DNA of 64,000 bases, taken from Phaeodactylibacter sp. Lineage in GTDB: Bacteria; Bacteroidota; Bacteroidia; Chitinophagales; Saprospiraceae. Below the pieces are notes generated by a model. It did not search any database, was not told where the DNA came from, and saw only the letters and a program-made list of their open reading frames with translations. Numbering within the stretch: the first letter of the stretch is position 1; every line of letters starts with the position of its first letter. Of this stretch, positions 37,429 through 46,294 are shown one piece after another. Where the stretch lies: contig NZ_JALEGS010000049.1 of the NCBI RefSeq assembly GCF_022763345.1, positions 124,001 to 188,000 of the forward strand. Reading direction: 5' to 3'. The position numbers and the translations under genes are program-made.

Positions 37429-39027
37429 ATGAAAAGACTTTTTAAATATTCGTTAATCGCATGCCTTGGTCTTTCGATGGCGGCTTGTACCGACCTTGAG
37501 GAAGATTTGGTGGGCGATATCACTGAAGATATCGTCGTTGAAGGCATTAATATAGGTGGTCCTGGTGGGGGCGAAGGAGCGCTTACCGCTTTGTACGCCG
37601 AGCTTCGCAACTCCGGTACCGCTAACCACGGTGGCTATTACTCCATTCAGGAGATTACTACTGATGAAATGTTCATCGGCGCTAAGGGTGGTGACTGGTT
37701 TGACGGCGGTGACCTGATCCGTTTGCACCAGCACACTTATACCCCCAACCACCCGTTCGTTAACGGTGCATGGGTAGCGACCTACAACGCTATTGCTACT
37801 GCTAATGATAACCTGGGTAGTGGCAACCTTTCCGAAACAGAAACGGCACAAGCCCGTGCGGTACGTGCCTATTTCTACTGGCGCTTGCTGGACTCCTACG
37901 GCCGTGTGAAATTGGTAACGGAGACCAATGAGGACCCACCACAGGCTTCCCGTCAGGAAGTGTTCGAATTTGTAGAAAGCGAGTTGCTTGCTGCTTTGGG
38001 TATTGCTGAGGTGAGCGAGTCTATGGACCTTACCAACAGCCCATTGGCAGATGGTGGTTCTGCTTATGTCATGAACCGTTATGGTGCATTGGGTATTCTT
38101 GCAAAACTGTACCTCAACGCTGAAGTATACACTGGTACGCCGATGTATGACAAAGCTGAAATTGCTGCCTCTTACATCATTGACAGTGGTCAGTATGTCC
38201 TGTGCGGCGACGGTTGTTCTGTTCCCAACCTGGGCAAGCGCCCACGCGTGGATGCGGATCCTGAGACGCTGGAAGGTTATGCGGCAGTTTTCGCAGCTAA
38301 CAATGAAGGCAACCCTGAGCATATCTTCTCTGTACGCTACGATGAAGCTACAGGTGCCGGTATGAACTTCAGCCAGATGAACCTGCACTACTCCAGCCAG
38401 TTTACCTGGAACTTCCAGGAACAGCCTTGGAACGGATATGCTACCCTCGAGGAGTTTTATAATTCCTATGAAGACGGCGATGCCCGTAAAGAGAATAACT
38501 TCATCGTTGGTCCACAGCTGGACTTCAGCGGCTCTGCCTTGCTGGATTACGCTGCTGACGATGATGATATTCAGCTGAACTATACGCCGGAAATCAACGA
38601 GCTGGCACCAAACTCACAGCGTGAGGCAGGTGCTCGTCCGGCTAAATTTAGCTACAAGCAGTTTGGCCGTGCAGAGATGGATAACGACTTCCCCATCGTT
38701 CGTTTGGGTGAAGTATACCTGGTCCGCGCAGAAGCGGCAGCTCGTCAGGCTGGAAACTGGTCCGCTGCTGAGGCAGACGTAAATGTCCTGCGTGCCCGTG
38801 CCGGCGTTGCGGAGTATAACGGCAACCTGACTGAAGAGGAATTCCTCGCAGAGCGTGGCCGTGAGATGTTCCAGGAAACGGCTCGCCGTACGGACCTGAT
38901 CCGCTTTGGCAAGTACAATGGCGAATGGTGGGAGAAGCCTTCCTCTGAGCCATTTGTAAACATCTTCCCGATCCCACAGGAGCAGATCAATGCTGGTGGT
39001 GGATTGACACAGAACCCAGGGTACTAA
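37429..39027 (+). CDS. SusD/RagB-family nutrient-binding lipoprotein
   Basis: A 532-residue outer-membrane lipoprotein with a lipobox at Cys20 (LSMAAC). The SusD fold is shown by the AVRAYFYWRLLDSYGRVKLV block of the TPR-like helices, and the C-terminal GREMFQETARRTDLIRFGKY and FPIPQEQINAGGGLTQNPGY endings. It lies 18 bases after SusC and acts as the lid of the SusCD importer. A strong terminator follows its stop. Confidence 0.95.
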   Translation: MKRLFKYSLIACLGLSMAACTDLEEDLVGDITEDIVVEGINIGGPGGGEGALTALYAELRNSGTANHGGYYSIQEITTDEMFIGAKGGDWFDGGDLIRLHQHTYTPNHPFVNGAWVATYNAIATANDNLGSGNLSETETAQARAVRAYFYWRLLDSYGRVKLVTETNEDPPQASRQEVFEFVESELLAALGIAEVSESMDLTNSPLADGGSAYVMNRYGALGILAKLYLNAEVYTGTPMYDKAEIAASYIIDSGQYVLCGDGCSVPNLGKRPRVDADPETLEGYAAVFAANNEGNPEHIFSVRYDEATGAGMNFSQMNLHYSSQFTWNFQEQPWNGYATLEEFYNSYEDGDARKENNFIVGPQLDFSGSALLDYAADDDDIQLNYTPEINELAPNSQREAGARPAKFSYKQFGRAEMDNDFPIVRLGEVYLVRAEAAARQAGNWSAAEADVNVLRARAGVAEYNGNLTEEEFLAERGREMFQETARRTDLIRFGKYNGEWWEKPSSEPFVNIFPIPQEQINAGGGLTQNPGY

Positions 39028-39051
39028 TCCCTGAAGTTTGATAAACCTTGC

Positions 39052-39092
39052 TATCCCGGGCCCCTCCTTTATGAAGGGCCCGGGATACTTTT
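39052..39092 (+). terminator. Strong hairpin terminator/attenuator after susD
   Basis: TATCCCGGGCCC (39052-39063) pairs perfectly with GGGCCCGGGATA (39076-39087) around a 12-base loop and runs into CTTTTT. It sits between susD and the VCBS lipoprotein genes. It could let SusCD be made in excess over the downstream lipoproteins by partial read-through. Confidence 0.85.
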
Positions 39093-39151
39093 TGATACCC
39101 TAACCATCATGGTATATGCACTGCTTGATTCTTAAAATAGCTTTGAGAAAA

Positions 39152-42100
39152 ATGTATAGTGTAAAAGGGATCACTATTCTGCTCGCTGCTGTATCCCTGT
39201 TCACTGCCTGCTCTGATCAGCCTGCAACGGTCTTTTCTGCTCTCGGTCCTGAGTCTACAGGCATTCAATTCTCCAATGACCTCCACTACACGGAGGACTA
39301 TAACCCCTACACCTACCGAAACTTCTACAACGGCGGCGGCGTCGCCATAGGCGATATCAATAATGATGGCTTACAGGACCTCTACTTTGCAGGCAACCTG
39401 GTGCCCAATAAATTATACCTCAACAAAGGCGGGCTGCAATTTGAAGACATTACTGAACAGGCAGGTATCTCCTGTGCGGACGTTTGGACATCCGGCGTCA
39501 ACCTCGTTGATATCAATGCGGACGGCTGGCTCGATATTTATGTTTGCAAAGCCGGGAAACCCGGTGGCCCTAACCGCCACAATGAACTGTTCATCAATCA
39601 GGGCGACCTCACCTTTACCGAGGAGTCCAAAAAATATGGGTTGGACTTTACCGGTCTGTCCATTCAGTCCGCTTTCTTTGATTATGACCGTGACGGCGAC
39701 CTTGATTGTTACCTGCTCAACAACTCCCTGCGCTCCGTAGGCGGCTTCGATATGCAGGAAGGGCTGCGTGATGTTTATGACCCGGAAGGCAACAAATTGC
39801 TGGAAAACCGGGACGGCACCTTTGTCGATGTGACCCGGGAAGCCGGGATTTATGCCAGCCGCATCGGTTACGGGCTGGGCATCACCCTGGCCGATTTTAA
39901 TCAGGATGGCTGGCCGGATATTTTTCTGTCTAATGACTTCTTCGAGAAAGACTACCTCTACTTCAATAATCAGGACGGCACCTTTACCGAAGCTTCGGAC
40001 TCCAGCTTTATGTCCCTTTCCATGGGGTCTATGGGGGCGGATGCCTGCGACTTGGATAACGACCTGCTTTCCGAAATCTTCGTCACCGAAATGCTCCCCC
40101 GCGATGACGACCGCAAGAAGACAAAGACCGTCTACGAAGAGTGGGACAAATACCAGCTCAGCGTAAAGAAAGGCTACCATCATCAGTTTGCCCGCAACGT
40201 CCTGCATAAAAACCTGAACGGGCAGGAGTTCATCGAAGTGGGCCGGGCTGCGGGTGTGGAAAGCACCGACTGGAGCTGGTCTGCCCTAATGCAGGATTAT
40301 GATGCTGATGGGCTGCGGGACATCTTCGTCAGCAATGGCATCCGTTCTGACCTGCTCGATAAAGACTACCTCAACTACATGGCCAATGAAACCCACGTGC
40401 GCGCCATGATCAACGAAGACGAAGAGGTGCTGAAAAAGCTGATTGACATTATGCCTTCCTCGCCGGTCCGCAACGCCCTCTTCCGCAATGAAGGCAACCT
40501 GCAGTTTTCCTACCAAAGCATAGACTGGGGCTTTGAAACCCCAACCTTTAGCAACGGCAGCGCCTACGGCGACCTGGATAACGACGGCGACCTGGACCTG
40601 GTCGTCAATAATGTCGATCAGCCGGCAACGATCTACCGCAACAATACCCCACGTAGTCAGGCCCACAGCATCGCTTTCCGGCTGGAGTTCACCGGAGGTA
40701 ACCGGCAGGCCATTGGCGCCAAAGTGCTGATCGTAGCAGATAGCCTGCGCAGCCTGTTTGAGTATTTTCCAACGAAAGGCTTTCAGAGTAGCTCCGCTTG
40801 CCCCGTTTTCTTTGGGCTGGGGGCGCGTACACGAGTGGATAGCCTTTATGTGATCTGGCCTAACGGGCAGGTGAATATCCGCACGGGCTTGCAGGCCGAT
40901 CAGATTCATGACATTCGTTTTGATGCGGCAAATGCGACTGTTCAGCAGCCCTTTCTATGGGCCTCGCCCAAGCCGGTTTGGAAAGCAGTGGAGCCTCCTG
41001 TCTCTTTTAAACACGATGAGGTAAATATTAATTTCTTTGGCCGGGAGCGTATGCTGCTCACCATGCCCGGTGGCAAAGGGCCTGTCCTGGCAAGGGCCGA
41101 TGTGAACGGTGATGGCCGGCAGGATTTTTTTGCCGGGGGCGGTAAGAATCAGGAGTCGGTCTTGTATCTGGCGACAGCGGACGGCTTTGTGGAGCAAGCC
41201 TCCTTTGGCGATACCCGCCGGTCTGAGGCGACAGATGCCGTCTTTTTCGACAGTGATTTGGATGGCGATCTTGACCTGTACGTAGGGCATGGTGGGAAGG
41301 CCTTTTCGGAGTATTCCCCGGAGTTGCACGACGCCCTTTACCTGAATGATGGTACTGGACGCTTCGAGCAGGCAGAAGGTGCAATTGACTTTCCCTACCC
41401 GCTCTCCACCGGTGCGGTAGGCGTAGCCGATTTTGACCAGGACGGGCTGCCCGATATCGTAGTGGCAGAAGCCATGAAGACCAATGTGCACGGTCTGCCG
41501 GGCAGTTGCCTGGTCTGGCGCAATACTGGTGAAAACCACTTTGAATTACTGGACGTAAAAGCCGGTCAGGATGTAGGCATGATCAAAGCCTTGTCTGCTT
41601 CAGATATTGACGGTAATGGCTGGCCGGATATTTTACTGGCCGGAGAATACATGCCTCTTACTATTTTGTACAACGAGAATGGTAATTTTCAAAAAAAAGT
41701 GCTGCCCGGTACGGACGGCTGGTGGCAGGCTATAGAAATGGCAGACCTGGACGAAGACGGCGACCCTGACTTTATTTTGGGCAATATGGGCACCAACAAC
41801 TTCTTCCGAAGCGGGCATAAGATATTCATCGCAGATTTTGATCAAAATGGAACGCCTGAGCAGATTGCCTGCACCAAAAGAGAGGACGGGCATTATCCCA
41901 TTCAGGCCATTGACGAGCTGTACATGCAAATGCCGGTCCTCAAGAAAAAATACCGCCGCTACGAAGCCTTCTCAAAAGCCCCGCTGGAAGCCCTGATTCC
42001 GGAGGAAAAGCTCGCTGAAGCGCGGCAACTCCACCTTAGGGAACGGCGCAGCGTCGTATTGTGGAACGACAACGGTGAGCTACGCCTTCAGCCTTTACCA

Positions 42101-42394
42101 GCCGGAGCGCAGTATAGTAGTGTGCATGCCATATTGGTCAGAGATGTGGATGAGGATGGTACCCCGGATTTGCTGCTTGGTGGGAACGACTACCGGGTCA
42201 AGCCACAGTTTGGCCGTCAGGATGCCTCCAAAGGCTGTCTCTGCAAAGGGCGAAGAGCAGGACAAGCCGTTGTATTTGAACAGTGCCGGATGCTGAGCCT
42301 CCATGGGCAGGTAAGAAGTTTTTTAGACATCAACGAAAATCAAATTATTATTGGCTTAAATGATGAGAAAATTCAGTGGTATGAGTTCTACTAA
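39152..42394 (+). CDS. Large lipoprotein with FG-GAP/VCBS repeats and ASPIC/UnbV domain (copy 1)
   Basis: A 1,080-residue predicted lipoprotein (lipobox LFTAC, Cys20). It has many FG-GAP/VCBS repeats with calcium-binding-type Asp-rich loops (DINNDGLQDLYF, DYDRDGDLDCYL, DLDNDGDLDLVV, DVNGDGRQDFF), which should fold into a propeller-like surface. An ASPIC/UnbV segment is near residues 525-590 (AIGAKVLIVADS, then GFQSSS and VIWPNGQVN). The frame is open from 39116, but ATG 39152 gives the lipoprotein signal. Near the C-terminus (about 42250-42290) the frame reads KGRRAGQAVVFEQC where the +1 frame reads KGEEQDKPLYLNSAG, which fits the protein better: a possible pair of compensating indels. Surface adhesion or binding is inferred. 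Confidence 0.85.
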   Translation: MYSVKGITILLAAVSLFTACSDQPATVFSALGPESTGIQFSNDLHYTEDYNPYTYRNFYNGGGVAIGDINNDGLQDLYFAGNLVPNKLYLNKGGLQFEDITEQAGISCADVWTSGVNLVDINADGWLDIYVCKAGKPGGPNRHNELFINQGDLTFTEESKKYGLDFTGLSIQSAFFDYDRDGDLDCYLLNNSLRSVGGFDMQEGLRDVYDPEGNKLLENRDGTFVDVTREAGIYASRIGYGLGITLADFNQDGWPDIFLSNDFFEKDYLYFNNQDGTFTEASDSSFMSLSMGSMGADACDLDNDLLSEIFVTEMLPRDDDRKKTKTVYEEWDKYQLSVKKGYHHQFARNVLHKNLNGQEFIEVGRAAGVESTDWSWSALMQDYDADGLRDIFVSNGIRSDLLDKDYLNYMANETHVRAMINEDEEVLKKLIDIMPSSPVRNALFRNEGNLQFSYQSIDWGFETPTFSNGSAYGDLDNDGDLDLVVNNVDQPATIYRNNTPRSQAHSIAFRLEFTGGNRQAIGAKVLIVADSLRSLFEYFPTKGFQSSSACPVFFGLGARTRVDSLYVIWPNGQVNIRTGLQADQIHDIRFDAANATVQQPFLWASPKPVWKAVEPPVSFKHDEVNINFFGRERMLLTMPGGKGPVLARADVNGDGRQDFFAGGGKNQESVLYLATADGFVEQASFGDTRRSEATDAVFFDSDLDGDLDLYVGHGGKAFSEYSPELHDALYLNDGTGRFEQAEGAIDFPYPLSTGAVGVADFDQDGLPDIVVAEAMKTNVHGLPGSCLVWRNTGENHFELLDVKAGQDVGMIKALSASDIDGNGWPDILLAGEYMPLTILYNENGNFQKKVLPGTDGWWQAIEMADLDEDGDPDFILGNMGTNNFFRSGHKIFIADFDQNGTPEQIACTKREDGHYPIQAIDELYMQMPVLKKKYRRYEAFSKAPLEALIPEEKLAEARQLHLRERRSVVLWNDNGELRLQPLPAGAQYSSVHAILVRDVDEDGTPDLLLGGNDYRVKPQFGRQDASKGCLCKGRRAGQAVVFEQCRMLSLHGQVRSFLDINENQIIIGLNDEKIQWYEFY

Positions 42395-42413
42395 GGGCTT
42401 CTCGAAAGAGAAA

Positions 42414-43010
42414 ATGCACAACCGGTTTTGTTCCACTGCCAAACGCCTTTTACTTTTGGGAGTGCTGTTAGTGGCTTTTCAGAGCTGCAAGTCAGAGTAC
42501 CAGCAGTATGTGGACCGGGAATTAGGTACGGGGGAAATCCGGGACAGCCTCATTTTTGGTATGCGGATGGGGCAGACCAAAAAAGAATTTTATGCCATTT
42601 GCTGGGAGCTTAATAAGCAAAAGGTCATCACGGCAGGCACCGGCAATCAGTATGCTAAATACGTGGTGGATGCGGATACCATAACCGGTGATTTGTCAAG
42701 AGCTAAGGACATGCTGTTTTATGGTATTTTTGATGAGGATGATGTGATGCGTGGCATGGATATGAAGTATGCCTACCAAACCTGGGCACCCTGGAACCGC
42801 AACCGGCACGCAGACAGCCTGATGAATCAACTGCGCCAGCAGTACCTGCAGGGGTATCCGGGCAATGATTTTATGGAGCTGAAGGTCGAAGGGCTCAAGA
42901 CACCCGCAATGGTCAAAATTGATGGCAACCGTCAAATCCTGATGTACCCCATTAATAATAAGGATGTAAAAGTACGTATTGAAGACTTACGTTATAAGCT
43001 TGACAAATAA
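42414..43010 (+). CDS. Small lipoprotein of unknown function inside the VCBS operon
   Basis: A 198-residue predicted lipoprotein: MHNRFCSTAKRLLLLGVLL then a lipobox FQSC (Cys25). I do not recognise a family. The body is soluble, with blocks such as GMRMGQTKKEFYAICWELN and FMELKVEGLKTPAMVKIDG. The frame is open from 42360, inside the previous gene, but ATG 42414 gives a clean lipoprotein signal and leaves 19 bases after the previous stop. Its stop overlaps the next start (TAATG at 43007-43011), so it is part of the operon and may be needed with the VCBS lipoproteins. Confidence 0.75.
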   Translation: MHNRFCSTAKRLLLLGVLLVAFQSCKSEYQQYVDRELGTGEIRDSLIFGMRMGQTKKEFYAICWELNKQKVITAGTGNQYAKYVVDADTITGDLSRAKDMLFYGIFDEDDVMRGMDMKYAYQTWAPWNRNRHADSLMNQLRQQYLQGYPGNDFMELKVEGLKTPAMVKIDGNRQILMYPINNKDVKVRIEDLRYKLDK

Positions 43011-46000
43011 TGAAAGCACCTACTGCATTTTGGATCGTTCCTCTTTTATTCCTCCTGAGCTGTGAGCCGGACGGTTCCGATCCTCAGTCTTCCTCCACTC
43101 CGCTGTTTACGCTGAGGGATAACGCTGAGGTGGGGATCAATTTCAGCAACGACCTTACCTATACCAAAGACTTCAACGTCTACAAGTACCGCAACTTCTA
43201 CAACGGTGGTGGTGTCGCGATCGGGGATATCAACAACGATGGGCTGGCTGACGTCTACCTGACGGCGAATCAAACCGGCAATAAACTGTTCCTGAACAAA
43301 GGCAACTGGCAGTTTGAAGACATCTCGGAAAAGGCGGGCGTAAGCGGGCAGCGGGCCTGGTCCACCGGTGTCACCATGGTGGATGTGAATGGCGATGGCC
43401 TGCTCGACATCTACGTTTGCAACTCCGGCGATGTGGAAGGGGATAATAAGGAAAACGAACTGTTCATCAATCAGGGCAATCTGCGTTTTGAGGAACAGGC
43501 AGAGCAGTACAACCTCAACGACAAAGGCTATTCCACTCACGCCAGCTTCTTCGACTATGATAAAGACGGTGACCTGGATGTGTACCTGCTTAACAACTCC
43601 TTCCAGGCCATTGGCAGCTTCAACCTGCGCAAAAACGAACGCCCCAACCGCGATGCCCTCGGTGGTGATAAGCTGATGCGCAACGATGGGGGGCAATTTG
43701 TGGATGTGAGCCAAGAGGCTGGCATTTACGGCAGTGTGATTGGCTTCGGGCTGGGCGTAACCGTTGGCGATGTCAATAATGACAACTGGGAAGACCTCTT
43801 CATCTCCAATGACTTTTTCGAACGCGACTACCTCTACATCAATCAGCAGGATGGCACGTTCAAAGAAGACCTGGTCAATCAGATCAACTCCATTAGCGGG
43901 GCCTCTATGGGGGCAGATATGGCAGATATCGATAATGACGGCTATCAGGATATTTTCGTGACGGAAATGTTGCCTTCTGATTACAGCCGCCTGAAATCCG
44001 TCACCACCTTTGAAGGTTGGGATAAGTACCAGTACAATGTGACCAACGGCTACCACCATCAGTTCACCCGCAACGTGCTGCACCTCAACCGGGGCAACAG
44101 CACCTTCAGCGAAATCTCCCGCCTGGCGGGCGTAGAAGCCTCCGACTGGAGCTGGGGCGCCCTGTTCTTCGATATGGACAACGATGGGTACGAAGACCTC
44201 TTTATCGCCAATGGCATTTACAAAGACCTCACCGATCAGGACTACCTACAGTACATCGCCAATGAATCCGTCATACAGTCCATTATATCGGATAAAGGAG
44301 TCAATTACAAAGAGCTGATCGACATCATCCCATCCAACAAGGTGCCTAACCACGCCTTCAAAAACCTGGGCGGGCTTTCCTTCGAGGTATACGAAGCGAG
44401 CGGGTTGCAAACCCCCAGCTTTTCCAATGGCTCCGCTTACGGGGATCTGGACAACGATGGCGATCTCGACCTTGTGGTCAATAATGTAAGCATGCCCTGT
44501 TTTGTCTACGAAAACCAAGGCGCGGGCGGCAACTACCTGAAGTTTTACCTCCGGGGCGAGGGGCAGAATACCTTCGCTATTGGCAGCAAAGTGGAAATTC
44601 GGGCAGGCGATCAGACCTGGCGGGTGGAAAACCAACCGACACGGGGCTTTCAGTCCAGCGTGGACCCGGCAGTAGTCGTCGGCATAGGCAAGGTAGCGCA
44701 GGCTGAGGTAACCATCACCTGGCCCGATGGAAAAGTTACTCAACTCGGCACTGTTGAAGCGAATCAGACATTGACGGTTTCTTCGTCCACCGGTCAGGCT
44801 GTTGCTTCCATGGCATCCGAAAATACCGCCTTTGGCAAAGCCTTCGAGCCTGTAACCTCTCCCATTGACTATACGCACGAAGAGAACAACTACGTCGATT
44901 TTAACCGGGAGCGCCTGCTCTACCACGGGCACAGTACCGAGGGGCCCCGGGTAGGGCAGGGCGACCTGAACGGCGATGGCTATACGGATCTCGTCATACC
45001 CGGCCCAAAGGATGCGCCCTGTGTGGCCTATTTCGGGCAGGCAGATGGCCGCTTTTCCAAAACGGTGCTGGAGCAGATTGATGCCGGGGCAGAACATCTC
45101 GCGGCCCACCTCTTTGATGCGGATGGAGACGGCGACCTCGACCTCTACCTGGTAAGCGGAGGTGTAGAAATCACGGAATTCTCCAACCTTCTGCACGATG
45201 AGATTTGGTTTAATGATGGGAGCGGGCGGTTTACGGAACACCGGCAGGTCTTCCCCAATGATCAAAAAATGAGTACCCTCGCAGTGGACTCCCGGGACAT
45301 CGACGGCGATGGTGATGAAGACCTCTTTGTTGGAGAGCGGATCAAAGTTGGGAAGTACGGTGCCAAATGCTCGGGCTTCATTCTGGAAAACGATGGAGCA
45401 GGCAACTTCCGCGATGTAACCCAACAGTATTATCCCGAACTGTCCAATATAGGTATGATCACTAGCGCCCGTTGGTGCGACCTAAATAAGGACGAGCGCC
45501 CCGACCTGGTGGTAACCGGCGAATTTATGGAAGTGCATGTTTTGATAAACGAGGGCTCAAGCCTGCGCAGGCAACCGCTGTCGTTTCCCAATGCCGGGCT
45601 TTGGACGGCACTGGAGGTCGCAGACTTAGATGGCGATGGCAACGAGGACTTAGTGCTCGGCAACCTGGGCACGAACAGCCGTATACGAGGCACCAAAGAT
45701 CATCCACTGCGCCTGTACTACAACGATTTTGACAACAACAACTTTCCGGAAAGCATTCTGACCTTCAACGCAGACAACGGGAAGGACTATCCCTACGCCC
45801 TGCGGCACAACCTCACCAAGCAGATGCCGTACCTCAAAAAGCAATATCCGGATTTCCAATCCTTTAAGGAGGCAGATATCACCCAGATTTTTAATGAGCA
45901 GCAATTGGAAAATACAACGGTGCTGGAGGCCAATGAGCTGCGGTCTGTGGTATTGCGTAACCTGGGCGCCGGGCAATTCGAGAAGCAGGTTCTGCCGGTA

Positions 46001-46294
46001 ACGGTGCAGTTCAGCCCGGTCTACGCCATTGAAGCAGCAGATGTGAATAGGGACGGTCAGCCCGATTTGCTGCTTGGTGGCAACCTGTATAAAGTACAGC
46101 CTGAGATTGGTATTTATGACGCCTCTTACGGGAATTGCCTGATTAACGATGGGAAGGGGCAGTTTGCTGACCGGTCTGTCGAACTTGGATTTGGCGTTAA
46201 GGGCGAAATTCGTGACATTCAGCTCATCAATGAGTTGGTTTATATTTTTCGGAATGATGATGAGATCAAGACATATCAGATTAACTATGAATAA
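43010..46294 (+). CDS. Large lipoprotein with FG-GAP/VCBS repeats and ASPIC/UnbV domain (copy 2)
   Basis: A 1,094-residue predicted lipoprotein (lipobox LLSC, Cys18), a full-length paralogue of copies 1 and 3. Shared hallmarks are YNGGGVAIGDINNDGL near residue 70, the repeated D-x-[DN]-x-DG loops, the DWSWGALFFDMDNDG block and the ASPIC/UnbV block (AIGSKVEIRAGDQ, GFQSSV, TITWPDGK). The end (GNLYKVQPEIGIYDASYG) matches the family end of copy 1. Its start overlaps the preceding stop, and its own stop overlaps the next start by eight bases, so the genes are translationally coupled. Confidence 0.9.
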   Translation: MKAPTAFWIVPLLFLLSCEPDGSDPQSSSTPLFTLRDNAEVGINFSNDLTYTKDFNVYKYRNFYNGGGVAIGDINNDGLADVYLTANQTGNKLFLNKGNWQFEDISEKAGVSGQRAWSTGVTMVDVNGDGLLDIYVCNSGDVEGDNKENELFINQGNLRFEEQAEQYNLNDKGYSTHASFFDYDKDGDLDVYLLNNSFQAIGSFNLRKNERPNRDALGGDKLMRNDGGQFVDVSQEAGIYGSVIGFGLGVTVGDVNNDNWEDLFISNDFFERDYLYINQQDGTFKEDLVNQINSISGASMGADMADIDNDGYQDIFVTEMLPSDYSRLKSVTTFEGWDKYQYNVTNGYHHQFTRNVLHLNRGNSTFSEISRLAGVEASDWSWGALFFDMDNDGYEDLFIANGIYKDLTDQDYLQYIANESVIQSIISDKGVNYKELIDIIPSNKVPNHAFKNLGGLSFEVYEASGLQTPSFSNGSAYGDLDNDGDLDLVVNNVSMPCFVYENQGAGGNYLKFYLRGEGQNTFAIGSKVEIRAGDQTWRVENQPTRGFQSSVDPAVVVGIGKVAQAEVTITWPDGKVTQLGTVEANQTLTVSSSTGQAVASMASENTAFGKAFEPVTSPIDYTHEENNYVDFNRERLLYHGHSTEGPRVGQGDLNGDGYTDLVIPGPKDAPCVAYFGQADGRFSKTVLEQIDAGAEHLAAHLFDADGDGDLDLYLVSGGVEITEFSNLLHDEIWFNDGSGRFTEHRQVFPNDQKMSTLAVDSRDIDGDGDEDLFVGERIKVGKYGAKCSGFILENDGAGNFRDVTQQYYPELSNIGMITSARWCDLNKDERPDLVVTGEFMEVHVLINEGSSLRRQPLSFPNAGLWTALEVADLDGDGNEDLVLGNLGTNSRIRGTKDHPLRLYYNDFDNNNFPESILTFNADNGKDYPYALRHNLTKQMPYLKKQYPDFQSFKEADITQIFNEQQLENTTVLEANELRSVVLRNLGAGQFEKQVLPVTVQFSPVYAIEAADVNRDGQPDLLLGGNLYKVQPEIGIYDASYGNCLINDGKGQFADRSVELGFGVKGEIRDIQLINELVYIFRNDDEIKTYQINYE

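Noticed and set aside
44246..45424. Minus-strand open frame (392 residues) inside VCBS copy 2
   Set aside because: It is antisense to a repeat-rich real gene; the repeated Asp codons (GAC/GAT) read as Val/Ile on the other strand and keep the frame open.
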